64,000 nucleotides of DNA from Cohnella hashimotonis (GCF_030014955.1 NZ_JAGRPV010000001.1:6076001-6140000), one strand, 5' to 3'; counted from the first letter of the stretch, positions 1-8,670 are shown. Numbers and translations: made by a program. Notes: generated by a model from the letters alone, not told the origin.

Positions 1-859
1 CGTTGTTCAGCTTGATCAAGGACAGGGCGTCGTGCTGAAACGAGTCGTGCGAGCCGCTGTCCACGCTAAGCGTGCCGTCTCCGGTGTCGTTGACGATGGC
101 AAACTTCTGCGCGGTCTCGCCCTCGTACTTGGTCTTCAACGCATCCGCACGCGCCTTCAGCTTGGCGATATGAGCCGCTGCTTTGTCTTGAACGTCGAAA
201 ATCTTGCCGATCTCTTCGATATCGCGGTACAGGCTGTCTAGCGTCGCGCCCTGCAAGCTGGCATTGTTCACGTATGTATGAATGCCCAAGCCGTTCAGGC
301 TGTCCACCGATCCGTTGCCCCAGTCCGCGTCCGCGAAAAGCCCCGCGCGTCCGATGACGAGATCCGGATTCGTGCCGACGACCGGCTCCTTGCTGACGTA
401 CCCTTGCGCGAGCACCGGCACTTTTTTGAATTCCTCCGCCGATACTTCGGGATCGGATGCGCCGTTCAGCGCGGCGACGCCCACCAGCTTGTCGCCCAGT
501 CCCAGCTTGATTAGAAGCTCTGCGACCGGCTGCGTATTCGCGACGACTCGCTCGGGGGCCTTGTCGAAGGTCTGCTGCTTGGCCTTCTGTTCCTCACCCT
601 CGCCCGACAGCGTGTAGTTGTCGATGACGAGCGGGTACACGGTCGCCCCGGCAGCTGCGGACGAGCCTTGCGGACTGGACGATGCGGATGCGGACGGCGA
701 AGCGGATTCCGGGGCGGATGCAGACTCGGAAGCCGGAGCCGCCGATGAGGAAGCAGCGCCTTCCTCATCGTTCTTGCTCCCGCAGCCAGCCGCCAGCAGC
801 ATCAAAGCCGTGACGAGAATGAGCGCGATCATGGAAATCGGTTGTAGACGCTTGCGCAT
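1..859 (-). CDS. Iron-siderophore/cobalamin-type ABC substrate-binding lipoprotein (3' end cut off)
   Basis: Surface lipoprotein that captures a ferric chelate or corrinoid for the permease and ATPase encoded at 1027-2900. Reverse-strand translation starts at the ATG at 859 behind AAGGGG. It gives a basic, hydrophobic signal peptide with lipobox LLAAGC, then a Ser/Ala-rich linker, then a periplasmic-binding fold (PERVVANTQPVAELLIKLGLGDKLVGV; 'PDLVIG') typical of the FecB/BtuF class. The C-terminus lies beyond base 1. It is divergent from the permease, with two Fur boxes between them, so iron control is likely. The exact ligand cannot be read; siderophore is favoured over B12 because of the Fur boxes. 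Confidence 0.85.
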   Translation of the reverse strand, partial: MRKRLQPISMIALILVTALMLLAAGCGSKNDEEGAASSSAAPASESASAPESASPSASASSSPQGSSAAAGATVYPLVIDNYTLSGEGEEQKAKQQTFDKAPERVVANTQPVAELLIKLGLGDKLVGVAALNGASDPEVSAEEFKKVPVLAQGYVSKEPVVGTNPDLVIGRAGLFADADWGNGSVDSLNGLGIHTYVNNASLQGATLDSLYRDIEEIGKIFDVQDKAAAHIAKLKARADALKTKYEGETAQKFAIVNDTGDGTLSVDSGSHDSFQHDALSLIKLNN

Positions 860-888
860 AATGAACCCCTTTTCTGTGCGTATCTATT

Positions 889-907
889 GATAATGATTAT
901 CATTATT
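889..907. promoter_or_regulatory. Fur box 1
   Basis: GATAATGATTATCATTATT is a near-perfect match to the 19-bp Fur consensus. It lies about 30 bp upstream of the lipoprotein start and just downstream of a minus-strand TTGACA (926-931), so it would cover that gene's -10 region. Confidence 0.88.
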
Positions 908-949
908 CGTTAATATCCATGTTTTTGTCAACAGAAATTGTAAAAATAA

Positions 950-979
950 TTGACAACGATTATCACTCTCATCTATTCT
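950..979 (+). promoter_or_regulatory. Promoter of the permease-ATPase genes with second Fur box (952-970)
   Basis: TTGACA at 950-955 and TATTCT at 974-979, 18-bp spacer. A weaker Fur box, GACAACGATTATCACTCTC (952-970), overlaps the -35 and spacer. Fur with Fe(II) bound here would block the plus-strand transporter genes. Confidence 0.65.
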
Positions 980-1026
980 TAGGCTGACTTCATCCGACCT
1001 CAAGACACCGAAAGGATCGTTTCCCT

Positions 1027-2133
1027 ATGTCGCGCACGCAAACGGCGGCCGCTGCCCCCGTCCAACAATCGCCCATTTCTTCTCGTACCGGCTTTCTGCT
1101 CCTTCAGCTCGGCCTCATCATCGTCGCCGTCATTTCCGTCATCGTCGCCGTGGCGCTGGGTCAGGTAGATATTCCGGTCGCGGACTCGTATCGTATCCTG
1201 CTCTATCACGTGACTGGCATCCGAATCGGCAACGTCCAGGAACTGACGTCGGGGTCGAACGTCAGCATCATCTGGAACATTCGCTTCCCGAGGGTGCTGC
1301 TCGCGCTGCTTGTCGGCGCCGGACTCAGCATGTGCGGCACGGTCATGCAGGCTACGGTGCAAAACCCGCTCGCCGATCCATACATTCTCGGCATCTCGTC
1401 GGGCGCTTCGCTCGGCGCGACCTTCTCCATCCTGGTCGGCTTCGGCGCGTCCAGCCTGCTCGGGCAGACCGGGCTCGCTTTCTGGGCATTCGCCGGCGCG
1501 TTCGGCGCGTCAATGCTCGTCCTGACGCTTGCCGGCATCGGCGGCAAGATGTCCTCGGTCAAGCTCGTGCTGTCCGGGATGGTCATCAACGCCCTGTGCA
1601 CCGCTTTTACCGACTTCATCATCTACTTCGCCAACAACGCCGAGGGCATCCGCTCCGTCACCTTCTGGTCGATGGGCAGCCTGGCCCCGGCCGCCTGGGA
1701 TCGCCTCCCGCTCGTCGCCATCGTCGTGGGCTGCGCCGTCCTGCTGTTCCTGCTGCAATTCCGCATTCTTAACACGATGCTCCTCGGTGAAGAAGCCGCG
1801 GTCACGCTTGGCGTCAACCTTTATTTTTACCGCCGGATCTATCTGGTGCTCACCGCCGTCGTCACCGGCGTCCTGGTCGCGAGCTGCGGCACGATCGGTT
1901 TCGTCGGGCTCATCATCCCGCATCTGGTCCGGGGACTCGTCGGCTCCGATCATCGCCGCCTGATGCCGACGTCCATCCTGATCGGCGGCATTTTTCTCGT
2001 CTGGACGGACGTCATCGCCCGCACCGCCATTCCGAAGGCCGAGCTGCCCATCGGAATCATCACCGCCATGATCGGAGCGCCGCTGTTTATGTACATGCTC
2101 GTGAAAAAAGGCTACGAGTTCGGAGGAAAATAG
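1027..2133 (+). CDS. FecCD-family ABC permease (siderophore/cobalamin type)
   Basis: Membrane subunit of a type II importer; homodimers form the channel for the ligand delivered by the lipoprotein at 1-859. At 368 aa it has the usual family length, with about ten hydrophobic segments beginning near residue 20. Family marks include 'RFPRVLLALLVGAGLSMCGTVMQ' near the N-terminus, 'NPLADPYILGISSGASLGA', and 'GTIGFVGLIIPHLVR' late in the protein (the coupling loop to the ATPase). The ATG at 1027 is preceded by GAAAGGA. The ATPase gene starts 2 bp after the stop, so the two are translationally coupled. Confidence 0.9.
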   Translation: MSRTQTAAAAPVQQSPISSRTGFLLLQLGLIIVAVISVIVAVALGQVDIPVADSYRILLYHVTGIRIGNVQELTSGSNVSIIWNIRFPRVLLALLVGAGLSMCGTVMQATVQNPLADPYILGISSGASLGATFSILVGFGASSLLGQTGLAFWAFAGAFGASMLVLTLAGIGGKMSSVKLVLSGMVINALCTAFTDFIIYFANNAEGIRSVTFWSMGSLAPAAWDRLPLVAIVVGCAVLLFLLQFRILNTMLLGEEAAVTLGVNLYFYRRIYLVLTAVVTGVLVASCGTIGFVGLIIPHLVRGLVGSDHRRLMPTSILIGGIFLVWTDVIARTAIPKAELPIGIITAMIGAPLFMYMLVKKGYEFGGK

Positions 2134-2135
2134 AG

Positions 2136-2900
2136 ATGAACCTGGACGTGAAACGCCTGTCCGTATCGCTCGGCCGCGCCGACATCGTGAGAGACCTCTC
2201 GCTCAAGGTGCACGGCAAGCAGTTCGTCGGTCTCATCGGCCCGAACGGCTGCGGCAAGTCCACGCTGCTCAAGAGCATCTATAAGGTGATCAAGCCCAAT
2301 ACAGGCGAAGTTACGCTTGCGGATACGGACCTCATCAAGTCGTCGCCCAAAAAAATCGCCCAGATGATGGGCGTCGTCGGACAGTTCAACGACCTCAGCT
2401 TCGACTTTGCCGTCCGCGAGATGGTGCTGATGGGCCGCACGCCGCACAAACGCATGCTCGACGCGGACAATGCCGGGGACCTGGCGCTCGTGGATCAGGC
2501 GCTGCGCCAGGTCGGCATGGAGCGTTATGCGGACCGCAGCTACCTGTCGCTCTCCGGCGGCGAAAAGCAGCGGGTCATCCTCGCTCGCGCGCTCGCGCAG
2601 GAGCCCAAGTTCCTCGTGCTCGATGAGCCGACCAACCATCTGGACATCAAATATCAGCTGCAGATTTTGAACATCGTTAAACGGCTCGATATCGGCGTCC
2701 TTGCGGCGCTGCACGACCTCTCGCTAGCGGCTAAATATTGCGACTACCTGTATGTCGTGAAACAGGGACGCATCGCGGCGGAAGGCCCGCCACAGGAGGT
2801 TATCACGAGGCGGATCATCGCGGACGTGTTCGAGGTGGAATGCGAGACGTATACGAATCCGGTGACGGGGGAGCTTGGGATTGCGTATTTGACGTCGTAG
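2136..2900 (+). CDS. ABC transporter ATP-binding protein, FecE/FhuC/BtuD type
   Basis: Cytoplasmic ATPase that powers the FecCD permease. At 254 aa it carries Walker A (GPNGCGKST), signature 'LSLSGGEKQR', Walker B 'FLVLDEPTNHLD' and the switch His in 'ALHDLS'. The ATG at 2136 uses the GGAGG embedded in the last codons of the permease. It closes the Fur-regulated group. Downstream lies the repeat array at 2946-3296, not another gene. Confidence 0.9.
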   Translation: MNLDVKRLSVSLGRADIVRDLSLKVHGKQFVGLIGPNGCGKSTLLKSIYKVIKPNTGEVTLADTDLIKSSPKKIAQMMGVVGQFNDLSFDFAVREMVLMGRTPHKRMLDADNAGDLALVDQALRQVGMERYADRSYLSLSGGEKQRVILARALAQEPKFLVLDEPTNHLDIKYQLQILNIVKRLDIGVLAALHDLSLAAKYCDYLYVVKQGRIAAEGPPQEVITRRIIADVFEVECETYTNPVTGELGIAYLTS

Positions 2901-2945
2901 TGGATTCGCTGCTCGATAGCGCTATCCCTCGGCGTGGGACAGCCT

Positions 2946-3296
2946 TGTAGCTCTAGATGGAACTTCTTCGCTTAGGTCGGGGGGGGGGGGGCGGTGATGT
3001 CGAGGTGCGGTCCAGCAATGTGGCTCTAGATGGAGCTTCTTGGACTCGGTCGGTTATTCGGCCCGGCAATGTGACTCTACATGGAGCTTCTTGGCCTCGG
3101 GTCGCGGTGTAGTTGGAGAATGTAGCTCTACATAGAGCTTCTTGGCCTCGGTCGGTGGTGTAGTTGGGAAATGTAGCTCTACATAGAGCTTCTTGACCTC
3201 GGGTGGCGGTGTGTTTTGGGAATGTAGCTCTACATAGAGCTTCTTGGCCTCGGTCGGCGGTGTCGTTGGGGGATGTAGCTCTACATAGGGCTTCTT
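2946..3296. repeat. Tandem hairpin-repeat array 1 (seven copies, 51-bp period)
   Basis: Copies begin at 2946, 3019, 3070, 3121, 3172, 3223 and 3274; the last six are exactly 51 bp apart. The conserved part is TGTAGCTCTACATAGAGC followed by TTCTTGGCCTCGG, and AGCTCTA..TAGAGCT forms a short hairpin. The rest of each unit is G/T-rich and more variable. A 13-base G run sits at 2979-2991 in the first, longer unit. The array fills the convergent gap between the ATPase gene and the operon terminator at 3336. No credible ORF covers it. Confidence 0.9.
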
Positions 3297-3335
3297 AGCT
3301 TCGGCCGGCAGTCGGTCGGAGCGTTCCAGGGCAGC

Positions 3336-3383
3336 GAAAAGAAAGGGGCTATCTCCAGGCTTTTATGGCCTTTAGATAGCCCC
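3336..3383 (-). terminator. Rho-independent terminator of the 11-gene operon
   Basis: GGGGCTATCT (3345-3354) pairs with AGATAGCCCC (3374-3383), with an inner GGC/GCC pair. Read on the minus strand, the stem is followed by TTTCTTTTC. It lies 40 bp past the stop of the flavin oxidoreductase gene. Confidence 0.85.
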
Positions 3384-3424
3384 AATTTGCTATTGATTGG
3401 CACAGGCTTGCGACCGTATGGCGG

Positions 3425-4618
3425 TCATGCCTCCGGCTGCACCGCATGCCGCAGACCGGCCTGCTCGAGCAGCGGGATGACGCTCTCGCCAAAGTAGGCG
3501 AGCTCCGGCTCGTAATCGTAAAACGTGATCTGGATGCCGTCGATGCCCGCCGCGTGAAGCTGGCCAAGCTGCTCCGCGACGTCCTCCGGCGAGCCGACGA
3601 CGTGCAGGTGGCCGCCCACGGCGCGCCCTCTGGCGCTATGCTCGAGCCAGGACTGGCTGTCGCCGGCTTTGTGGCGCGCCGAGAAGCTGCCGATCGCGCC
3701 TAGATCGGCATGATCCATGATCGCCTGATAATAGGCGAACGCTTCCTCGCGCGTCGGGCGCACGATGATGGTCGGGTTGATGATGACGCGGATCTTGCGG
3801 CCGAGCGCGGCTGCGGCATTCTTGACCGTCGCCACGTGCGCCGGCAGCTTGGGCAGCGCGTCCTCCAGCTTCTCACCGGCCGGGCTCGAGACGAACACGA
3901 CGTCGGAATACTTGGACGCGTAGTCGAAGCCCGCAGGCGAGCCCGAAGCCGTAGCCAGCACGGGGCGGCCGTACAGCGGACGCGGGGAGACGTACGCCTC
4001 CTCGAGGTTATAGAACTCGCCTTTATAAGTCAGATTGTCGACGCCGGACCACAGCGCGTTGCAAATGCGCGTGAACTCGGCGGACTGCGCGTAGCGCCGG
4101 TCGTGATCGCCGCGGGTGACGCCGAACATTTTCGGCTCGTTTTCCGCGTAGCCCGTCACGATGTTCGCCCCGAAGCGGCCCTGCGAGATATGGTCGGCCG
4201 TCGCCAGAAACTTCGCCAGATGCATCGGATGCCAGGGCCCGTACAGAATGTGAATGGTGCCCATCAGCAAGATGCGGCGCGTCGCGGACGCAAGCGCGAC
4301 CGCGGACACGAACGGGTCGAGGAAGTTTTCCCGGTAGCCGGTCTCCCCGCCGAAGCCGCCCTTGGGCAGCCATTGCGACAGGCCGAAGGCGATGTCGAAG
4401 CCTAAGTTTTCCGCCTGCTGCGTCAGCCGCTTGTTGTACTCGAACGACCAGTCGGTGCCTCTCGGCAGCGTCGATTGGGACCAGCCTCCCGTCTGCAGCG
4501 GCAAAAACAAGCCGAGCATCAGCGGCTGGGAGAACGCCCGCGACAGCGGGCTGTCCGGCAGATTCTGCGGTTCTTCCGGCGTCCAAAGCTGCTGATCTTG
4601 TTGATTGGAGGCGCTCAT
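3425..4618 (-). CDS. LLM-class flavin-dependent monooxygenase (SfnG/RutA-like)
   Basis: Predicted cytoplasmic FMNH2-using monooxygenase of the bacterial luciferase-like fold, 397 aa. Seen: 'ENLGFDIAFGLSQW' early, 'HPMHLAKFLATADHISQGRFGANIVTGY' (core strand and helix of the family), 'YASKYSDVVFVSS' and a C-terminal 'VVGSPEDVAEQL'. These fit the dimethylsulfone/alkanesulfonate and pyrimidine oxygenase branch. It is the last gene of the operon, 36 bp after the decarboxylase-like gene, with ribosome site GGAGAGGG. In context it may oxidise or open a ring rather than desulfonate. No flavin reductase gene is next to it, so reduced flavin must come from elsewhere or from the FAD/2Fe-2S pair at 5673-7729 (inference). 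Confidence 0.82.
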   Translation of the reverse strand: MSASNQQDQQLWTPEEPQNLPDSPLSRAFSQPLMLGLFLPLQTGGWSQSTLPRGTDWSFEYNKRLTQQAENLGFDIAFGLSQWLPKGGFGGETGYRENFLDPFVSAVALASATRRILLMGTIHILYGPWHPMHLAKFLATADHISQGRFGANIVTGYAENEPKMFGVTRGDHDRRYAQSAEFTRICNALWSGVDNLTYKGEFYNLEEAYVSPRPLYGRPVLATASGSPAGFDYASKYSDVVFVSSPAGEKLEDALPKLPAHVATVKNAAAALGRKIRVIINPTIIVRPTREEAFAYYQAIMDHADLGAIGSFSARHKAGDSQSWLEHSARGRAVGGHLHVVGSPEDVAEQLGQLHAAGIDGIQITFYDYEPELAYFGESVIPLLEQAGLRHAVQPEA

Positions 4619-4654
4619 CGCATCCCTCTCCTATCCCCTATGGATAATATTGAT

Positions 4655-5614
4655 TCAGGTATGCCAGACCGACGGGTGAAACACTTCCTCCGGCGCCAGC
4701 CCCCGCTTCAGCAGGCCGTCCTCGCGCAGATAACCCATGAACTTGCCGATCTGCGACCAATTGGCGGACGCGCCGTATGGCCAGATATCGTCGTTCATCA
4801 GCTTCGACGAGCGCTCCACCGACTCCCAGCCCCACGGATCGGAGCTGTTGTTCTTGATCGTCTCCAGTTGCGCGGCGATGCCCTCGTTCTTGATATCGAG
4901 CAACAGCTCGTACAGGAGCCGGGGCAGCTCCGGAAACCGCCGGGCCGTCTCCGCCTTCAGCGATACCAGGTGCATGATCGGAAAAATGCCGGAGCGCTCG
5001 TAATAGGCCCGCTCCTCGTCCCACACGTTCGGGATGAGCCGGCGGATGACGCCGCCTTCGCCCGAAGCCGGGAACAGATGCGCCGGCGGGCGGCGCGCCG
5101 ACATGATCGCATCGACGCGTCCTTCAGCCAGCGCTTCGAAGATGTCGCCCTCGGCGAGCGTCGCCGGGATGTCCACGGGAACCCGCTCCGGACGGAAGGT
5201 GAACCACTGCATCTCATCGCCGCGGATCGCCCACTCTTCGCGGAACATGCCTCTCACCCAGACCGCCGCCGTCATCTGGAATTCGGGAAACCCGAAGCGT
5301 TTGCCCTTCAGCTCGGAAGGATGGCGCAGCGGGCTGTCCGCGCGCACGTAGATCGCATTGTGCCGGAACGAGCGCGACAGAAAGACAGGGATGGCCGTCA
5401 GACGCGTATCTCCGCCGCCCTTGGCGATCAAGTACGAAGCGAGCGACAGCTCAGCCACGTCGTACGTTGCCTCGGATATTTGGTTGATAAAAATTTGCTC
5501 CACCGTTTCCCGCTTGGCTTCGATCTCAAAGCCGGCCGGGCGGCGGGCGGCGGACAGCAGCTTCAGCGTGCGGTCGCTCTCCGACATCGCGACCGTCAGC
5601 TTGGGTTGGGTCAT
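4655..5614 (-). CDS. 4,5-Dihydroxyphthalate decarboxylase-like protein (solute-binding-protein fold, no signal peptide)
   Basis: The 319-aa protein has no signal sequence, so it is cytoplasmic although its fold is that of an NMT1/SsuA-type binding protein. Marks shared with 4,5-dihydroxyphthalate decarboxylases are 'YDVAELSLASY', 'IPVFLSRSFRHNAIYV', 'FGFPEFQMTAAVWVRG', 'GIFPIMHLV' and 'DDIWPYG'. Proteins of this kind remove a carboxylate from catechol dicarboxylates in phthalate breakdown. ATG at 5614 with AAGGAGCGG. The neighbouring oxygenase, UbiD and redox proteins make a decarboxylase role more likely than a transport role. The true substrate is unknown. Confidence 0.72.
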   Translation of the reverse strand: MTQPKLTVAMSESDRTLKLLSAARRPAGFEIEAKRETVEQIFINQISEATYDVAELSLASYLIAKGGGDTRLTAIPVFLSRSFRHNAIYVRADSPLRHPSELKGKRFGFPEFQMTAAVWVRGMFREEWAIRGDEMQWFTFRPERVPVDIPATLAEGDIFEALAEGRVDAIMSARRPPAHLFPASGEGGVIRRLIPNVWDEERAYYERSGIFPIMHLVSLKAETARRFPELPRLLYELLLDIKNEGIAAQLETIKNNSSDPWGWESVERSSKLMNDDIWPYGASANWSQIGKFMGYLREDGLLKRGLAPEEVFHPSVWHT

Positions 5615-5672
5615 GGTCCGTCCGCTCCTTCCTTAAATCGCTTCTTATATGAAAACTATGACAATTATTCGA

Positions 5673-5984
5673 TTAATCCAGATCCGTCGCCAGATCCCTG
5701 ATCCAAGGGCGCCCCTTGAGCGGTTCGACGCGGACTTCGCTGCCGGCCTTGGCGCGAATGCTGCACAGGAAGCCGGCCTTGCCGTCCACGAGCGCCGAGC
5801 ATTCCTTGCAGGCATTGGCCGAGCGGCAGGAATAGCGCACCGTCAGGGACGGATCGCGGTGCTCGCGGATCCAGAAGATCGCATCGAGCAGACTCATTCC
5901 TTCCCGATAAGGCACGTCATAAGAGACGACGGCCGGCTCCGAGCCGGCTTCTCCGCGCGTCACCTGCAGCTTGATGTCGGACAT
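5673..5984 (-). CDS. Small 2Fe-2S ferredoxin-like protein (FrdB/SdhB N-domain type)
   Basis: 103-aa protein resembling only the N-terminal plant-ferredoxin domain of fumarate reductase/succinate dehydrogenase iron-sulfur subunits. Cluster ligands appear to be Cys53, Cys59, Cys62 and Cys74 (C-x5-C-x2-C-x11-C, one residue longer in the first gap than the common x4). The 3Fe-4S/4Fe-4S half is missing. I start it at the ATG at 5984, which has AGGAGAGG in front; a longer frame to 6020 would overlap the flavoprotein stop and has no good ribosome site. It lies 35 bp after the flavoprotein gene and probably transfers electrons to or from its FAD. Confidence 0.8.
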   Translation of the reverse strand: MSDIKLQVTRGEAGSEPAVVSYDVPYREGMSLLDAIFWIREHRDPSLTVRYSCRSANACKECSALVDGKAGFLCSIRAKAGSEVRVEPLKGRPWIRDLATDLD

Positions 5985-6019
5985 GTTCGCTTCCTCTCCT
6001 TCCTTATCGGACAATCGCA

Positions 6020-7729
6020 TCAGACGCTCGCCGGGGGCTGCGCCTCCGTCAGCGTCCAGCCGCCCGATTCGCCGTCGAGCGACAGGCTGTAGCTCTCGGC
6101 GGCAGGCAGCGTCTCCTCATAGTCGAGGCGCACGTGCGCGCCGCGCGATTCCTTCCGCTGCAGGGCGCCGATGACGATCGCTTCCGCGACCTTCAGCATG
6201 TGGTCCGCCTCCAGCTTCTCGACTGGCGGCAGCGCGAGCTTGCCCGGCTGTGCCAGCGCGATCGCGTCCAGCTCCGGCCGGAGCGCCCGCACCTCTGCCA
6301 GCGCGGCGGTCAAGCCTTCCTCCGTGCGCAGCGGCCCCGCGCCCTTCCACATGATCCGCTGCAGTTTGCGTTTGAACGCTTGCAGCGAGGCACTGTCCCG
6401 CTCGACCGCCGCGGGATGCCAGAACGCCTCGAGCCGCTGCCGCTCCGCTTCCAGAGCCCTGCCGACGATCGCTTCGACATCCGCCGCCCGGCCTTCGCGC
6501 GCGCGAGCCGCCGTCTCCCCGGCGATCCGCCCGGTCACGAGCGCCTCGGTGATCGCGTTGCCCGACAGCCGGTTCGCGCCGTGCATGCCGTAGATCAGCT
6601 CGCCCGAGGCCAGCAGACCCGGTACGCGGGTGCGCATCTGCGCGTCCACTCGCACACCGCCTAGCATGAAGTGCGCCATCGGCGCCACCTCGACCATATC
6701 GCGCGTGAGGTCGACGCCCTGATTGCGCAGGATGTCGATGACCGGACCGAACGCTTCCTTCAGCTTGTCCTCCGGCACCATTGTGAAGTCCAGGTACGCG
6801 CCCCCGTGCGGAGAGCCGCGTCCCGCCTCGACCTCGCGGAAGATCGCGAGCGTCGTCTGGTCGCGCGCCGCGGTGTATTTGCCGCCGACTTCGCCGTTGT
6901 ACTTGTGCATGAACTCCTCGCGTTCCCCGTTCAGCAGGCGTCCGCCCAGCTTGTAGCGGAACGGGTCCCACATGATCGGATCGATGCCGACGAGCGGCGG
7001 GAACAGATGCGCGATCGGGAAAAACTGCACCATCTCCATATCTCGCAGCTCCGCGCCGGCCTCCGCGGCCAGCACGTAGCCGTCGCCGGTCATATTCGTC
7101 GAGGCGCTGTTGCGCTCGTACACTTCGGTCAACCCGCCGGTCGCCAGAATGACGGAGCCCGCGGAGATGCCGACGGGACCCATACCTTCCATTTCGAACC
7201 CGACTGCGCCGACCGCCTTGCCGTCCTCGACGACGATTTTCGTGATCATCACGTTTTTGAGCCGGCGGATCTTCTCGTCCTTCCAGATCGCCCGCTTCAG
7301 ACCGTTCGACGTCGCGCCGCCCGTGTTCAAAATATCCACGTACACGCAGCGGGCCCGCGAGTGGCCCGGCGCAAACGCCTGCGAGCGCTTGCCGTCAGGC
7401 GTCCGCGCCCACTTCACGCCGTAGCCTTCGGCCTCCAGAATAACCTCCGCGCCGCGATCGACGATCGCGCGCACGATCTCCGGATCGGCCAGTCCGCGGC
7501 TCCCCTTCATCGTATCTTCGAAGTGGACGTCCGCGTCGTCTTCCTCGGCTTCGCCGAGCGCGACCGCGACCGTCATCTGGGCGAGGATCGTAGCGCCTCC
7601 GCGGCCGATCAGGCTCTTGTCCGTCAGGATGACGTCGGCGCCTTCGTCCGCTGCGGCTCTGGCGGCCATCATGCCGGCCGCACCCGAGCCGACGATCAAT
7701 ACATCGGTTTGCAGCAAAATCGCATCCAC
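6020..7729 (-). CDS. FAD-dependent FrdA/SdhA/AprA-like oxidoreductase
   Basis: 569-aa flavoprotein. The dinucleotide-binding motif 'DVLIVGSGAAGMMAARAA' is at residues 9-26, followed by 'GRGGAT' and 'AGSVILATGG' and a late FAD-contact stretch 'GELIYGMHGANRLSGNAITEALVTGR'. Members reduce or oxidise C=C bonds (fumarate reductase, aspartate oxidase) or act on sulfur compounds. GTG start at 7729 with GAGGAG. The small 2Fe-2S gene follows directly, and no membrane anchor is encoded, so the pair is probably soluble. In this operon it likely adds or removes hydrogen from a ring or an unsaturated acid; substrate unknown. Confidence 0.85.
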   Translation of the reverse strand: MDAILLQTDVLIVGSGAAGMMAARAAADEGADVILTDKSLIGRGGATILAQMTVAVALGEAEEDDADVHFEDTMKGSRGLADPEIVRAIVDRGAEVILEAEGYGVKWARTPDGKRSQAFAPGHSRARCVYVDILNTGGATSNGLKRAIWKDEKIRRLKNVMITKIVVEDGKAVGAVGFEMEGMGPVGISAGSVILATGGLTEVYERNSASTNMTGDGYVLAAEAGAELRDMEMVQFFPIAHLFPPLVGIDPIMWDPFRYKLGGRLLNGEREEFMHKYNGEVGGKYTAARDQTTLAIFREVEAGRGSPHGGAYLDFTMVPEDKLKEAFGPVIDILRNQGVDLTRDMVEVAPMAHFMLGGVRVDAQMRTRVPGLLASGELIYGMHGANRLSGNAITEALVTGRIAGETAARAREGRAADVEAIVGRALEAERQRLEAFWHPAAVERDSASLQAFKRKLQRIMWKGAGPLRTEEGLTAALAEVRALRPELDAIALAQPGKLALPPVEKLEADHMLKVAEAIVIGALQRKESRGAHVRLDYEETLPAAESYSLSLDGESGGWTLTEAQPPASV

Positions 7730-7768
7730 GCGCGCCGCTCCTCTCTGTCGTTCGTTTGTGTTAGCCCC

Positions 7769-8530
7769 TTAGCCGCCGAACGCCCGCACCTCGATGCCGG
7801 ACTCGGACAGCTTGCTTCTGATTCTGCTTGCAAACTCGACGGCGCGAACGCCGTCGCCGTGCACGCAGATCGTATCCGCGCGGATGGCGACGTCGACCTG
7901 CTGCTGCGTCATGACCTTGCCCTCGGCGACCATTCGGACCACCTGATCGAGCGAACGATCCTCGTCCGTGATGACCGAGTCCGGCAGCCGTCTGGACGTA
8001 AGCGAGCCGTCGGACTGATAAGTCCGGTCGGAAAACACTTCGCTCGCCGTGCGCAATCCGACGCGTTCGCCCGCAGCGATCAGCTCGCTGCCCGCGAGGC
8101 CGAACAGGATGAGCGACGGATCGATCCGGTAGACCGCCTCGGCGATCGCATTCGCAAGTCCCGCATTGCGGGCGGCCATGTTATAAAGCGAGCCGTGCGC
8201 CTTCACGTGCTGAAGGCGCGCGCCCTCCGCCTGCACGAAGCCCCACAGCGCGCCAAGCTGGTAGACGACCAGATCATAGGCCTCGTCGGGGCTGATATCC
8301 ATGTCCCTGCGGCCGAAGCCGATCAGGTCCTGCAGCCCCGGGTGCGCGCCGAGCGCGACGCCGTTGTCCAGCGCCAGGCGCACCGTCCGGCGCATCGTCG
8401 CCGGATCGCCGGCATGGAACCCGCAGGCGATGTTCGCCGAGGTCACGTACTTCAGAATCTCTTCGTCCCGCCCCAGCTTGTAGGCGCCGAAGCTTTCTCC
8501 CAGATCGCAATTCAGATCCACCGTTTTCAT
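7769..8530 (-). CDS. pxpA: LamB/YcsF family 5-oxoprolinase subunit A
   Basis: 253-aa protein with the family opening '[17 protein letters not shown]', then '[13 protein letters not shown]', '[15 protein letters not shown]', '[10 protein letters not shown]' and '[15 protein letters not shown]'. PxpA works with PxpB and PxpC to hydrolyse 5-oxoproline to glutamate with ATP. Here pxpB and pxpC are at the front of the same operon but seven genes are counted from pxpC to pxpA with the transporter and UbiD between them. This suggests the complex may serve a lactam intermediate of the pathway, though plain 5-oxoproline clearance cannot be excluded. Confidence 0.88.
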   Translation of the reverse strand: MKTVDLNCDLGESFGAYKLGRDEEILKYVTSANIACGFHAGDPATMRRTVRLALDNGVALGAHPGLQDLIGFGRRDMDISPDEAYDLVVYQLGALWGFVQAEGARLQHVKAHGSLYNMAARNAGLANAIAEAVYRIDPSLILFGLAGSELIAAGERVGLRTASEVFSDRTYQSDGSLTSRRLPDSVITDEDRSLDQVVRMVAEGKVMTQQQVDVAIRADTICVHGDGVRAVEFASRIRSKLSESGIEVRAFGG

Positions 8531-8620
8531 CGCAGGCGTTCCTTCCTCTCGCTGCGTCCCGTCGGCCGATGCATGGCGCGCCCGGCCGCCCGGAACGAAT
8601 ATTGAATGCCGCCCGTCCGC

Positions 8621-8670
8621 GGCCTCTCGTCCGCGCGCGAGACCGATCTGTCGCGCGCAGACGAAGAGCC
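8621..8670. repeat. Long imperfect hairpin in the ubiD-pxpA gap
   Basis: GCGCGCGA (8633-8640) pairs with TCGCGCGC (8651-8658), and GGCCTCTCGTC (8621-8631) pairs imperfectly with GACGAAGAGCC (8660-8670). A perfect 16-bp palindrome GCCGCCGTACGGCGGC follows at 8668-8683. The 220-bp gap holds no ORF of note. There is no T-run, so it is not a standard terminator; an mRNA processing or stability element is possible. Confidence 0.55.

Noticed and set aside
1..2900. Clear vitamin B12 transporter
   Set aside because: The proteins could fit, but there is no cobalamin riboswitch; two Fur boxes favour an iron chelate.
2946..3296. CRISPR array
   Set aside because: Spacing is regular, but the intervals between hairpins are repeats too rather than unique spacers, and no cas genes are near. 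The same applies to the arrays at 31191 and 37848.
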